Origin: an uncultured Acinetobacter sp.
Lineage (GTDB): Bacteria > Cyanobacteriota > Vampirovibrionia > Gastranaerophilales > Gastranaerophilaceae
DNA: 47,881 nt
Direction: 5' to 3'
NCBI GenBank assembly: GCA_947306495.1
Contig: CAMZGT010000010.1
Coordinates: 1-47,881 of the forward strand
The notes under the pieces were generated by a model. It saw nothing but the letters and a program-made list of their open reading frames with translations. It was not told the origin of the DNA and did no database searches. The translations under genes were made by a program, and so were the position numbers. This document shows, one piece after another, positions 7,669 through 17,785 of this stretch. Position 1 is the first letter of the stretch. Every line of letters begins with the position of its first letter.

Positions 7669-10628
7669 TTATGATATTTGGTTAGGATTGCTTTAACCTG
7701 CCTTGAAAATTCGTCCTGATTAAAGTTTTCTTTTGCCATATAGTAATCAATTCTATAATTTTCTAACTGCTTCATTGCCGTTTTTTGAGGAATTGAACTC
7801 ATTACTATAATAGGAATATCCGCATACATTTCATCATTTTTTAAATATTCAATAAATTCATATCCGTTTACTTTTGGCATAGTAAGGTCTGTTATTAATA
7901 AATCATAATGACTGAACTTTAATTTAACCACTGCTTCCTCAACCTCAGAAACAACATCGACAACATAACCTGAATTCATAAGAATATTCTTAATCATAGT
8001 TCTTGTAGTAACAGAATCATCCACTATCAGAATTCGTTTATATGACAGTATGTCAGTAGGTAAAAGTGCGGATGCATTATTTGCACTTATTGCTTTATTA
8101 AAATCGTAGTGAAGAATGTCCTGCATGTTAAGAATTAAACACAATTCTCCGGATGCAAGATTTGTTATACCGGATATATTTTTAACTTTGTATAACGGCG
8201 GTGATAATTTTTTCTGCAGAATATCCTGATCTCCTAAAAGTTTGTCTACAACCAAGCCGACAGTTTTTTCATCTGACTCAATTATTAAAATAGTTTCCTT
8301 TTCTCCTCTCGGAGTTGCTTCCAGCTTTAAAATATCAGATAAATAATACAACGGAACAATATTTCCGTTATAGACAATCGATCTTACTCCGTTATTAGTT
8401 TTAATTTCATCTTGTTTTTTTATAATAAACGTTGTAATAACTTGTATCGGAACCGCAAATGTTTGATTTGATATTTTAACCAAAAACACCCTGAGCGTAG
8501 TCAAAGTTACAGGGATTTCAATTCTTACGCAACTTCCTTTCCCAAACTCTGAGATTACTTTTACCTTTCCGTTAAGCTGGGATATCTTCGTTTTAACTAC
8601 ATCCAATCCTATTCCTCGTCCTGAAACGCTGGTTATAGAATCTCCCGTTGTAAATCCGGGCCAGAATATAATATTCATAATTGCTTCATCTGTCATTGAA
8701 TCAATGTCATCCTGAGTTAAAAAGCCTCTTGATACAGCTCTGGATTTTATTTTTTCTAAGTTGAATCCCTGACCGTCATCCACAACTTCTATAATTACTG
8801 TGTTATCGTCCTGTTTTGCCGATAATACAATTCGTCCTGTAGGGTTTTTCCCGTTTGCAATTCTTTCTTCCTTCGATTCAATACCGTGATCTATTGCATT
8901 TCTTAATATATGAATTAGCGGAGTTTTTATCTCTTCTATAATTTTCTTATCTGCACAAGTGTCTTTTCCTTCTATTTCAAATTCAATATCTTTACCTTTT
9001 TCATTTGCTATATCGCGAACCATTCTGGAAAAAGAATTAAACACAGTCGATATCGGTAATACTCTTATGTTTTTGACCATAGATTCCATTTCATCTATAA
9101 TCAGTCTCATTTTCATATCATCTTCCTTTGAAGAACGATAAAGAGTGTTCAAATCATAAATTGTTCTGGAAACATTTTGGGTTATATCTGATAATAAAGA
9201 AAATACTTGTTTTACAAAAGCTGCAGTATACTGTTCTGAAGCACCTGACTGCAAATACTTTCTGTTGTAGTAACGCAAGTAATTGGAAGTTTTTAATAGA
9301 TCTTTTTGAGAGTTTTCATTTACCAGTTTAATAGATTCAATTTTTTCAAGATTTTTTTCGGTTTTAATCTTAGTGATAATCAATTCACCAAGTTGATTCA
9401 CAAGAAGATCAAGTTTCTGAGCATTTACGTGCAGAGTCTTTATTTCTGCAGATGAAGCTTTGTTAACAGCTGTTGTTTGGGTTGTTAAATTCTTTGTTTC
9501 GCTGACACCGACATCTTTTTGATAATTTAGTTCCAACAACTGTTTCATAATTTCAAGCTGCTGAACAATAAGATCACTATCTATACTTTCATTGGGAGAT
9601 GCACAATACTCTATTGCACCTTTCAACGTAAGCATCATCTGTTCTTCCAATTGAACTGAATTTTCCGCTATAAAATCCAAAATTTCCAGAACAGTATTTA
9701 TAATCTCCAAAAGGTTTGTATCATCAATATTTTCTTTAAGCTTTAAAATATCCTCTTTAATTTCTGTAGAGTAAACGCAACTTCCTTGAAGCATTGTAAT
9801 TTTTTCTGCAACATTAAAAAAAGTTAACCCGGACTCATTTTTTTCCACACAAGATGTAGTATACTTTGCTGCAGCAGAACTCAGTTCATTACGTAACTCC
9901 AAGATTTCGCTTATTGTAAACTTATTAGTTGCATGCATCACAAAATCTATTTTTGTAATTATATTTTCCAGAGATGCCTTTATTTCATACAAATTTGATT
10001 CTTTTAATATGTCATATATTTTTTGTATTTCTTCTTTCAGAATAACAACATCTTGTGATTCTTCCTCAGGCACAATTCCGTCAATTATTTCAAAACATTT
10101 ATTAAAGCTGTAATTTATTTCTTCTTGATATGACGATAAATCCAATTCTTCTTTTTTCGCACCGTCATCAATAATATCAGCAATTAAAGGAAGTGCGGAT
10201 TCAGAGTGTTGTTCTGCCATCTCTACTTCAATTACATACTCCAAATTAGAAATTGTCGGAGTGTAGTCTTCATCTATAATTTCTCTCTTATTCTTTATAG
10301 AATCCTGTAAATACTTTACAACAATCTCTAAAGAACGAGAAATAAGAACTACAATATCTTTATCAAGAACTAATTTTTTGTCTTTAACTGCGTCAAAAAT
10401 ATCTTCCATTTTATGGATGATTGTTTGAATATTATTAAAACCAATCATCCTTACAGCACCCTTTAAACTGTGCAAATCTCTATATATGGAAGCAATCAAT
10501 TCCGCATTAGAAGTGTCGGATTCTAATGTAAACAAGCTGCTAAACAGACGCTCTGTTATATCTTCAGCTTCTGTTTGAAAAATATTCATTACTTCATTAT
10601 TGTTATTATCGTTATTTAAAAAATCCAT
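7665..10628 (-). CDS. Hybrid CheA histidine kinase with C-terminal receiver
   Basis: A 987-residue chemosensory kinase. N-terminal Hpt domain with phospho-acceptor His53 in RDLHSLKGAVRM; a long helical linker (about 140-400) without a second clear Hpt; dimerisation helices (about 405-450); an HATPase domain with N-box HILRNAIDHGIES, G1 box DDGQGF and G2 box GRGIGLDVV; a CheW-like domain; and a receiver domain (about 865-987) with RILIVDDS and phospho-acceptor Asp in LLITDLTMPK. The arrangement resembles PilL/ChpA and cyanobacterial hybrid CheA proteins used for type IV pilus or other non-flagellar pathways more than classical CheA. It lies 20 bases after the methyl-accepting protein gene and is probably co-transcribed with it. 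Confidence 0.93.
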   Translation of the reverse strand: MDFLNNDNNNNEVMNIFQTEAEDITERLFSSLFTLESDTSNAELIASIYRDLHSLKGAVRMIGFNNIQTIIHKMEDIFDAVKDKKLVLDKDIVVLISRSLEIVVKYLQDSIKNKREIIDEDYTPTISNLEYVIEVEMAEQHSESALPLIADIIDDGAKKEELDLSSYQEEINYSFNKCFEIIDGIVPEEESQDVVILKEEIQKIYDILKESNLYEIKASLENIITKIDFVMHATNKFTISEILELRNELSSAAAKYTTSCVEKNESGLTFFNVAEKITMLQGSCVYSTEIKEDILKLKENIDDTNLLEIINTVLEILDFIAENSVQLEEQMMLTLKGAIEYCASPNESIDSDLIVQQLEIMKQLLELNYQKDVGVSETKNLTTQTTAVNKASSAEIKTLHVNAQKLDLLVNQLGELIITKIKTEKNLEKIESIKLVNENSQKDLLKTSNYLRYYNRKYLQSGASEQYTAAFVKQVFSLLSDITQNVSRTIYDLNTLYRSSKEDDMKMRLIIDEMESMVKNIRVLPISTVFNSFSRMVRDIANEKGKDIEFEIEGKDTCADKKIIEEIKTPLIHILRNAIDHGIESKEERIANGKNPTGRIVLSAKQDDNTVIIEVVDDGQGFNLEKIKSRAVSRGFLTQDDIDSMTDEAIMNIIFWPGFTTGDSITSVSGRGIGLDVVKTKISQLNGKVKVISEFGKGSCVRIEIPVTLTTLRVFLVKISNQTFAVPIQVITTFIIKKQDEIKTNNGVRSIVYNGNIVPLYYLSDILKLEATPRGEKETILIIESDEKTVGLVVDKLLGDQDILQKKLSPPLYKVKNISGITNLASGELCLILNMQDILHYDFNKAISANNASALLPTDILSYKRILIVDDSVTTRTMIKNILMNSGYVVDVVSEVEEAVVKLKFSHYDLLITDLTMPKVNGYEFIEYLKNDEMYADIPIIVMSSIPQKTAMKQLENYRIDYYMAKENFNQDEFSRQVKAILTKYHN

Positions 10629-10648
10629 TAAAATATTTCTACACTTTA

Positions 10649-11692
10649 CTATTCTGCAACAGAATTTTTAATGTTTTCTGAAAGATGCGTTAATGCTGAT
10701 ATTTTTTCTGTATTGGCACCCAAATTTTTAGATAAACTTTCAGATATTTCCGAAATTTCTTCATCAATAGAATTTATTCTTTCTATAATATCATTTTGCT
10801 TTTGGGCATTTTTATTTATTACATCCAGAGAATTAAGCACTTCTTGTATCAAATTCAATAACACTTCCGAATTTGATGATAAGGTATTAATATCTTTTAC
10901 AACAGACTCAATTTCTTTTGAACCTTCTTCTGTTGCCATAACTGTTGAATTTGTTGTGTATTGAATATTACTTGTTAAAGATGTAATTTTTGTAATCGCT
11001 TGCTTTGATTCGTCAGCAAGTTTTCTGATTTCACCTGCAACAACTGCAAAACCTTTACCATGCTCACCTGCACGAGCCGCTTCAACAGCAGCATTAAGTG
11101 CAAGCATATTGGTCTGCTCCGCAATGTCATCAACTACGCTTATTGAACTTCCGATTTGCTGTGAGTGTTCGGACAGTTCTAACACCAATTCTGCAATCAT
11201 TTGAATTTTTTGTCTTAAAACAAGCATTTTATCAGCATTTGATGATATTGCTTCGTGTTCTTTTTGAGAAAAATTAATAGATTGATTTATTTGTTTTTCT
11301 GTATTTTGCGAAGTTACAACAGAATCTGCCGATATTGATTTTAATTTTTCTAAAAGAGAAGAAAGATTTTTTGCGCTTGCAGTAAAAGCTTCAAATATAC
11401 GCTTTTGAGCATCAAGATTTTCAACAATATCAGAAGCTACAACAGAAAGAGATTCATAGTGATACTTCAAGGATTTTTTCATAACCCCCAATATCCAATG
11501 TTTCGTAACAATATGAGACAGTGCATTTATGGCGGTAACAACCACAACAAAAACAAGTGTATCATATGATGCAATGCCCTTTAATTTGGCAAACACAAGA
11601 AAAAGTGCGCAAGTCAATATAAATACTGCCACATCAATTAAACACTTTATACTAAATCTTTGTCTTAAATCAAAATTCCATTCGCTATGCAC
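10649..11692 (-). CDS. Methyl-accepting chemotaxis protein without a sensor domain
   Basis: A 347-residue signalling protein. I place the start at the GTG at 11690-11692, since AGGAGAGAG precedes it by about 5 bases; the longer TTG-started frame overlaps what looks like promoter sequence. Two close hydrophobic segments (about 18-37 and 43-68) form a hairpin with almost no periplasmic loop, so no extracellular ligand domain exists. The rest is a long coiled coil carrying the conserved hairpin tip [19 protein letters not shown] and [18 protein letters not shown]. It should form signalling arrays with the adjacent CheA and CheW-like proteins. Its input is either through the membrane hairpin or from a partner protein; this is inference. 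Confidence 0.9.
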   Translation of the reverse strand: MHSEWNFDLRQRFSIKCLIDVAVFILTCALFLVFAKLKGIASYDTLVFVVVVTAINALSHIVTKHWILGVMKKSLKYHYESLSVVASDIVENLDAQKRIFEAFTASAKNLSSLLEKLKSISADSVVTSQNTEKQINQSINFSQKEHEAISSNADKMLVLRQKIQMIAELVLELSEHSQQIGSSISVVDDIAEQTNMLALNAAVEAARAGEHGKGFAVVAGEIRKLADESKQAITKITSLTSNIQYTTNSTVMATEEGSKEIESVVKDINTLSSNSEVLLNLIQEVLNSLDVINKNAQKQNDIIERINSIDEEISEISESLSKNLGANTEKISALTHLSENIKNSVAE

Positions 11693-11776
11693 TTTTCTCT
11701 CTCCTATAGTTTTTTTTGACAATTTATTATATAATTATTTTATACTAAAATTAATAAAATTGGAATATATTAAGAA

Positions 11777-13231
11777 ATGGCACCTAAAATTTTATTGGTA
11801 GAAGACAGCGACACTCAGCTTAAATTTTTAAAAGAGGGACTTGTTGAAAATGGATTCGAAGTAGAAACTGCAAGCAATGGTGCAGAAGGGTATAAAAAAC
11901 TTTTCGAATTTGCTCCGGATATAGTTATTTCTGATATTATGATGCCGGTAATTGACGGATACCAACTTTGCAGAATGATTAAGAATAAAGAAGAAACAAA
12001 AAAAATCCCTGTTATTCTTCTTACTGTTCTTGATAAAAAAATTGACAGTTTTTGGGGTAAAAAAGCCGGTGCGCAACTATTTTTATCGAAGTCGATTGAT
12101 ATAAAAGAACTTGTTTCCAGTATTAATGCAACATTAAGACGTTACCCGATTACCGATGAATATAAAAATTCTGTTGCTCAAAAGGCAAACAAGGAAAATT
12201 CAGCTCAGTCGCAATTAAATACCATATTAAATGATTTACTTTTGAAATCAGTTTTTTCAAATGAATTTAGAAATTTGAGCGACTTCTTAAACTATGAAAG
12301 AATTCTGGTTGAAAAACTGTTTTCTCTGCTAAGCTCTTTTGTTGAATATGGAATTTCGGGAGTGTTTTTTGCTTCACCTGATAATTTATCAGAGAATATC
12401 CTGTACATTGATACATTGGGAAGGAATCTTTCTAAGAATTTATTATCTGATATACAATATGACTTCTTCAAAAAAATGGACGAATTCAAAAGCCATAATG
12501 ATACTAAATTTGAAGTTGTAAGGATGCTTGTCGGGAAAGAAGCTGACTACAAATTTTCAGACTTGAAATCAAAAATAATAATACCTCTTGTTTTTGATAA
12601 AAAATTGATAGGCGGAATTTGTTTTTACTCAAAACTTGATATTGATTATGCTTCATTTGGATATTTTGACATCATGATTAGTGAATTACTAACCATATTT
12701 AAAATGAAATATCAATATACAGAAAAAGAATTTATGTCTGTTCTTGACGGATTGACAGGTTTGTATAACAGACGTCAATTTGAGATTAGTTTGGAACAAG
12801 AATATAATCGTACAAAAAGACACCCGTCAGATTTTAGTTTAGCTATTTTAGATATTGACTTTTTCAAAAAAGTTAATGATACGTACGGTCATCAATATGG
12901 TGACTATGTTCTTAAAACTGTTGCTGATATTATGAAAAAATCTTTCAGAAAAACTGACTTACTATACAGGTACGGCGGGGAAGAGCTTATTATGATTATG
13001 CCGGAAACGAACATAGAAGGAGCTGTCATTCCTGTACAAAGATTAAGACGTTCTATTGAAGAATACGATTTTGATTATAACGGAGTAAAAACAAAGGTAA
13101 CGGCAAGTATCGGACTTACAATGAATTATCAAGAATTTAATTCTCATACGGAGATGCTTAAATCAGCGGATGAGGCTTTGTATAAAGCAAAAGAACAAGG
13201 AAGGAACAGGGTAATTCTGCATGAACAATAA
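11777..13231 (+). CDS. Response regulator with diguanylate cyclase (REC-GGDEF)
   Basis: A 484-residue protein. The N-terminal receiver (1-120) has acidic residues in LLVEDSD, phospho-acceptor Asp53 in ISDIMMP and the conserved Lys in FLSKS. A middle region (about 150-310) resembles a GAF-type fold but is weakly conserved. The C-terminal GGDEF domain begins DGLTGLYNRRQFE and has the active site YGGEEL. The inhibitory I-site RKTD lies exactly five residues before GGEEL, so product inhibition by cyclic di-GMP is expected. It probably receives phosphate from the neighbouring CheA. The gene overlaps the following CheW-like gene by 11 bases. TTGACA at 11716-11721 is a likely -35 element. Confidence 0.93.
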   Translation: MAPKILLVEDSDTQLKFLKEGLVENGFEVETASNGAEGYKKLFEFAPDIVISDIMMPVIDGYQLCRMIKNKEETKKIPVILLTVLDKKIDSFWGKKAGAQLFLSKSIDIKELVSSINATLRRYPITDEYKNSVAQKANKENSAQSQLNTILNDLLLKSVFSNEFRNLSDFLNYERILVEKLFSLLSSFVEYGISGVFFASPDNLSENILYIDTLGRNLSKNLLSDIQYDFFKKMDEFKSHNDTKFEVVRMLVGKEADYKFSDLKSKIIIPLVFDKKLIGGICFYSKLDIDYASFGYFDIMISELLTIFKMKYQYTEKEFMSVLDGLTGLYNRRQFEISLEQEYNRTKRHPSDFSLAILDIDFFKKVNDTYGHQYGDYVLKTVADIMKKSFRKTDLLYRYGGEELIMIMPETNIEGAVIPVQRLRRSIEEYDFDYNGVKTKVTASIGLTMNYQEFNSHTEMLKSADEALYKAKEQGRNRVILHEQ

Positions 13232-14219
13232 CAATTACATTGAACAGAAAAAAAATACCCATCTGTATTTTCAAATTGGAGACAGCAAATATGCTATCAA
13301 TTCGGCAAATGTTCTTGAAATAATGAAACTTCCGGCACTTGATTATCCTCAAAAATTGCCGAATAATATTGTCGGTTTGTTAAAGTACAATAATTTTGTT
13401 ATTAATGTAATTGATATAAGGTTTTATTTAAATATAGACATAACTCCATATAATGCTCGCAATGAATTACTTATAGTTAAAACAGACGAAGTTATTTTCG
13501 GAATAATTACTGATAAAGTAATCGGAATATTGCCCTTTGATACTGCATTAATCGACGCAATTCCGTTTGTTGATAATAAGATGATTATTGATTCTTTGTA
13601 TAAATATAATCAAGAAACTATTTTCATAATAAATATTTATACAATCGAAAATTTATTAAAGGAGCACAATCTCGGAACTGATTATGATGTACAGTCATTA
13701 TTTCCGACAGACAAAGCTTCTGTCGATATTATGAAAAAACGAACAAGAGCAATTGAGGATAAAACTTCTTTTAAAATTGCATCGGAAGATTTGTATTCAC
13801 AAAATAAATACATTTCATTCAATTTAAATAATGATTCCTATTGTATTGAACTTGATTATGTAACAGAAGCGCTAAAGGATACTACTATAACTAATGTTCC
13901 GGGAACTCCCGATTTTATAGAAGGAATTATGAACCTTAGAGGAGATTATATTACTGTTCTGAATCTTAAGAAATTTTTAAATATACCTGAATCACAAAAT
14001 TCTACACGCAAACCTGTAATTATTATCAAATGTAATGAACTAAAACTCGCTCTTCTTATTGATAAAATCAATGAACTTTTTGAATGCAAAGACAGTAATA
14101 TGTTTGACGCAGGAGAAGGTTATTTTTCCAGCGAATTTATATACAATGGTATCCCTTACACAATATTAAATATAGATAAAATCTCATCGGACAAAAAAAT
14201 TATCGTTACAGATATGTAG
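13221..14219 (+). CDS. Tandem CheW-domain coupling protein
   Basis: 332 residues made of two CheW-like domains, about 10-145 (starting HLYFQIGDSKYAINSANVLEI) and about 190-330 (starting YISFNLNNDSYCIELDYVTEA). The second has the typical PGTPDFIEGIMNLRGDYITVLNLKKFL; the first has the diverged PNNIVGLLKYNNFVINVIDI. CheW proteins link chemoreceptors to CheA. Two fused copies without a receiver differ from CheV. The start overlaps the upstream cyclase gene, which favours translational coupling. Confidence 0.88.
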   Translation: MNNNNYIEQKKNTHLYFQIGDSKYAINSANVLEIMKLPALDYPQKLPNNIVGLLKYNNFVINVIDIRFYLNIDITPYNARNELLIVKTDEVIFGIITDKVIGILPFDTALIDAIPFVDNKMIIDSLYKYNQETIFIINIYTIENLLKEHNLGTDYDVQSLFPTDKASVDIMKKRTRAIEDKTSFKIASEDLYSQNKYISFNLNNDSYCIELDYVTEALKDTTITNVPGTPDFIEGIMNLRGDYITVLNLKKFLNIPESQNSTRKPVIIIKCNELKLALLIDKINELFECKDSNMFDAGEGYFSSEFIYNGIPYTILNIDKISSDKKIIVTDM

Positions 14220-14253
14220 TTTAAATAATGTATAGTTTGATTAGAGTTGTTAT

Positions 14254-14267
14254 GATAAAATAATAGA
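14254..14267 (+). promoter_or_regulatory. Extended -10 six bases before the ATG
   Basis: TGATAAAAT at 14253-14261 fits TGn plus TAAAAT, and only AATAGA separates it from the ATG at 14268. There is no Shine-Dalgarno sequence. Transcription from this box would start at or within a base or two of the ATG. Confidence 0.4.
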
Positions 14268-16712
14268 ATGAAGCAATACAAGAAAAGAACTGTTGCTTTA
14301 GTTCTGGCTTCAGTCGTAACGGTAGTTGGAGCTTTTGGAGCAGATAATTACAAAAACAGTATTATGTCGATGGAATTTAACACCGACAATAGTAATGTCG
14401 TGAATATGACTATTCTGACAAAAACTAATTATGAAAAGAGTGTTTCTGCAATTAAAAAAGATGCCGTAACTTATGTTATAATGCTGCCGGAAACAAATAA
14501 CGCAATGACAAAAATGCCTGAAATATCCGGTAATGTTCAAAGCGTCGACATTAAAACAATGCCTTATACAACAACCGGAAGCGGGTATACTAAAATTACC
14601 GTAAAAACATCTCAGGATACTTCTCTTATTGCTAAAAAAGGATTGTATATTCCTAGCAAAGAAAAAAATGACACAGAAAAAACTGAATATATAAACGAAG
14701 AGAAAGTGACTAACTATTATTCACCTGATAGCAGACAAAGTGTAAATAACGAACCAAAATCAGCAAAAAATGATAGTGCGGATATTCAGAACAAAGTAAA
14801 ACAATTTAATGCATCTTCTCCGCAAAATACTATTGATAAAAGAAACAATTCTTATGCAGCGCCTATAAAAAGTGATAATACAGTAGCAACTGAAAATAAA
14901 ACATACAACGGTGACCATACAAATGAAATCTTACTACTAATTATGGGGTTTATTTTGGTGGCTATTTCTTCCGTTTATTTCTATATAAAAAGCAAAAATA
15001 AAATAGCAGAACTTCTCGGAGAACAAACTAATTTTGATTTAAATAATGAAAATCCAGATAATAAAAAAGAACAAAAAAAATCTAAAAAGATTAAAGAAAC
15101 AATCAAAAATTTAGATAAAATGTATTCAAAACCTTATATCTCTTCAATGTCAAAAGCAACAATGCCTGCCCAAAGACATCAGATTAATGAGCCGGAAACA
15201 CAAATATCTGAAGATACTATTTTAGATTTAGATGAACTTTTTCAAGAAAAAATAAATGCGCAACCTGAAGAAACAGCGGCTACCGAGATTCAAGAAGAGG
15301 ACTATGGAGATTTAGAAGAATTTTTAAAAGGTTTTTCAATTCAACAAGCAGAAGAAGAGGCTGCCATTGAAAAAGAAAAAGAAAATGAACAACTTTTTGA
15401 AAAATACATCCATGATAATAAATTAAATTTTACAAAAGATGATATAGAAAGAATCAATGAACTGCTTAAAACAGAAATAAGTGACGAAACAATAAAAAGT
15501 ATTTCTGCAGCTGCAGTCACAAATCCGATAAAAGTCCGCCCGACAAAAAGTAAACTTTTGGAAAATCTCGTAACTACATATGCAATAAACCAAAATATTT
15601 CTTTTACAAGAGAAGATATTGAAGCTTTAAACAAATTAATAAGTGTCGAATTGGATAACAGTTTTATTACAGATTTAAGAACCAATCCGCAAAGAACAAT
15701 TACTATGCAAAAAGAAATCGAAGAAAGAAAACTAAGACATCACAAAGCAAGTGACATATTGACTCTTAATGTTAAAGACATGTTGCCTGACTTGTCAAAA
15801 GCACTTAAAAAACAGGGTGGCAGAAGAATTGAATCAGAGGTAAAGCCGGAAGTTGTATACTACAGCGAAGGTTATGACGTTGATGTTCTTAGTACAAAAA
15901 ATTTGTTGCCGGATTTATCAAAACATAATTTATACGATTTTGATAATGAATATAAGCCTTCAGAAGAAATTGTAGTTAATGCTTCAGGATATGATGTAAA
16001 AACACTTTATACAAAAGATATTTTACCGGATTTAAATGAGGCAAAATTACATCCTGAAAAATTTGAAACAGAAAAAAGAACAGATAGAGTCGATGAAGAA
16101 ACATTGCTAAAAAATATTGAAAACGTCACATTCAAACCTTTCTACGACGGCAAAGAAGAAATCGAAATATTAAATGAGTTTGAAACTCCTACAGTATCAC
16201 AAGTTGAAGAAGAAATGAACAGTTTTCAAGATTTTGAAATAATTGATAAGGAGTCAGAATTCTATAATGAAGTTCCGGAATATAATGTTACTGATGAATC
16301 TATAAAAGAAAATGAGTCATACGAAGATATTATGCCTGCTCAAGTTATTAATACAAATAAATTATCGGAGTCTAAAAATCAACAAAAAAATAACGTTAGT
16401 ATTTTTGAAACACAGTTTAATACTATCCTAATGGACGGAAAAGAATATGATACTATCAAGACAATTAATTTCACTAAAAATGCAGGTTGTCACCTTGTTA
16501 AAAATAATCAGAAATATTCTGTAATAGGATTTATTAATGATACTAACTTTATTTTAAAAGAATACGATAAATTAAATTCCGAGAACCTGCAAGCAAGAGC
16601 AAGCGAAAAACTTGATAACGGTACAACAAGGTATATTATAAAAATCGGTATAAATAAGTTTGTACTCAATGTCTCTGCTAATAATATGGAGTACATAATG
16701 GATTTATGTTAA
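14268..16712 (+). CDS. Large bitopic membrane protein of the chemosensory block, unknown function
   Basis: 814 residues. An N-terminal signal-like segment (about 7-24, ending AFGA) is followed by a region rich in beta-strand pattern (about 30-125) that resembles AMIN-type domains of pilus-secretion proteins. Then come a Ser/Asn/Lys-rich linker, a single membrane span (221-240) and a long acidic cytoplasmic part. The latter holds two copies of a 34-residue repeat (379-412 and 437-470, sharing FT-x-x-DIE-x-x-N-x-L) and three copies of a motif ending LPDL (497-510, 535-552, 573-590). The layout recalls FimV, which links envelope and pilus chemosensory systems, but I see no LysM motif, so this is only an analogy. 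It overlaps the next gene by 7 bases. The mRNA may be leaderless (see findings). Confidence 0.75.
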   Translation: MKQYKKRTVALVLASVVTVVGAFGADNYKNSIMSMEFNTDNSNVVNMTILTKTNYEKSVSAIKKDAVTYVIMLPETNNAMTKMPEISGNVQSVDIKTMPYTTTGSGYTKITVKTSQDTSLIAKKGLYIPSKEKNDTEKTEYINEEKVTNYYSPDSRQSVNNEPKSAKNDSADIQNKVKQFNASSPQNTIDKRNNSYAAPIKSDNTVATENKTYNGDHTNEILLLIMGFILVAISSVYFYIKSKNKIAELLGEQTNFDLNNENPDNKKEQKKSKKIKETIKNLDKMYSKPYISSMSKATMPAQRHQINEPETQISEDTILDLDELFQEKINAQPEETAATEIQEEDYGDLEEFLKGFSIQQAEEEAAIEKEKENEQLFEKYIHDNKLNFTKDDIERINELLKTEISDETIKSISAAAVTNPIKVRPTKSKLLENLVTTYAINQNISFTREDIEALNKLISVELDNSFITDLRTNPQRTITMQKEIEERKLRHHKASDILTLNVKDMLPDLSKALKKQGGRRIESEVKPEVVYYSEGYDVDVLSTKNLLPDLSKHNLYDFDNEYKPSEEIVVNASGYDVKTLYTKDILPDLNEAKLHPEKFETEKRTDRVDEETLLKNIENVTFKPFYDGKEEIEILNEFETPTVSQVEEEMNSFQDFEIIDKESEFYNEVPEYNVTDESIKENESYEDIMPAQVINTNKLSESKNQQKNNVSIFETQFNTILMDGKEYDTIKTINFTKNAGCHLVKNNQKYSVIGFINDTNFILKEYDKLNSENLQARASEKLDNGTTRYIIKIGINKFVLNVSANNMEYIMDLC

Positions 16713-17731
16713 AAAAACTTTTTTCCATTTTTTTAATTCCTTTTTTATTCTGCTCTTGTTCTAAAAATAATGTAGAAGAAATTTCCTTTTCTTCTTGGGG
16801 TTCAATAACGGAAACCAAAATTCTAGAGAATGCAATTAAAAATTTTGAAATAAAAAATCCAAATATAAAAGTAAATTTTATTCATATTCCGCAAAATTAT
16901 TTTCAAAAATTACACTTGCTTTTTGTATCATCACAAGCTCCTGATGTAATCTTTATAAATAATCTGTACTTACCTGTTTACGCAAATAAGCTTGAAAACT
17001 TAGAAGATCTTATTAATAAGGATGAATTTTATAAACAAAGTACAGATGCTTTAACCGTAGAAGGGAAACTGCTTGGTATTCCACGAGATATCTCAAATAT
17101 GGTTTTTTATGTAAATAAAAATTTGGTAAAAACCAATATTAATCCGTATTGGTCTTTTGAAGATTATACAAAATTTCTTGATAAACTAAAAGGGGAAACT
17201 TTCTATCCGATAAGTTTTGAAAGAGATATATATTGGGCAGCTCCTTACATTCTGACACTCGGATATGATAGCGGAATTAATTTTTATAAGCAATTAGAAG
17301 GAACTTATGCACCGCTTCCTGCACAAATAGGAAGTTCCACTCAAACACAGATGTTTTTAGACGGAAAGATTGCACTTTATTTATCAGGGAGATGGATGTA
17401 CCCAAAAATTTCACAAAACGCAAAGTTTGATTTTGAAGTTGTCCCATTTGCCGGAATAGGACCTGCTGATGCATCCGGTTGGGCCATATCAAAAGATTCT
17501 AAGCATAAATCAAGTGCAAAAAAATTTATTAAGTATCTCGCATCCAAAGAAGCTATTGATTATTTCACACAAACCGGATTAATCGTTCCGGCAAGAAAAG
17601 ATTCTTCTAAAATACTTGATAATCAAAAAGAGCAAGCATTTATAATTGCTATAAAACGCTCTAAAACTCAAAATATTGACAAAAATTATAAACGAAATCG
17701 CGACAGGATAAACAAAGAACTGTTCAACTGA
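16706..17731 (+). CDS. Extracellular solute-binding lipoprotein (ABC sugar type)
   Basis: 341 residues. The N-terminus (MLKKLFSIFLIPFLFCSCSK) is a lipoprotein signal with a Cys at the end of the hydrophobic stretch, so it is probably lipid-anchored outside the inner membrane. The body resembles family 1 solute-binding proteins: FSSWGSITET, then SSQAPDVIFINNLYLPVYA, GKLLGIPRDISNMVFYVNK, FLDGKIALYLSGRWM and a C-terminal ASKEAIDYFTQTGLIVPAR. It is shorter than the usual 400 or so residues. No permease or ATPase gene is nearby, and the start lies inside the end of the chemosensory membrane-protein gene, so it may act as a ligand sensor rather than a transporter part (inference). Confidence 0.82.
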   Translation: MLKKLFSIFLIPFLFCSCSKNNVEEISFSSWGSITETKILENAIKNFEIKNPNIKVNFIHIPQNYFQKLHLLFVSSQAPDVIFINNLYLPVYANKLENLEDLINKDEFYKQSTDALTVEGKLLGIPRDISNMVFYVNKNLVKTNINPYWSFEDYTKFLDKLKGETFYPISFERDIYWAAPYILTLGYDSGINFYKQLEGTYAPLPAQIGSSTQTQMFLDGKIALYLSGRWMYPKISQNAKFDFEVVPFAGIGPADASGWAISKDSKHKSSAKKFIKYLASKEAIDYFTQTGLIVPARKDSSKILDNQKEQAFIIAIKRSKTQNIDKNYKRNRDRINKELFN

Positions 17732-17754
17732 TTCACTTCTCATTTTTTTAGTCT

Positions 17755-17760
17755 TATAAT
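17755..17760 (+). promoter_or_regulatory. -10 element of adk
   Basis: A perfect TATAAT at 17755-17760, 25 bases before the adk ATG. The matching -35 position holds only a weak TTCACT (17732-17737). Confidence 0.4.
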
Positions 17761-17785
17761 AAAATACAAATAAGGAGAGAAGCTA

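Noticed and set aside
15341-15685. 114-residue minus-strand frame within the 814-residue gene
   Set aside because: Ser/Leu/Phe-rich complement of an acidic helical region; explained as a mirror of Glu/Lys codons.
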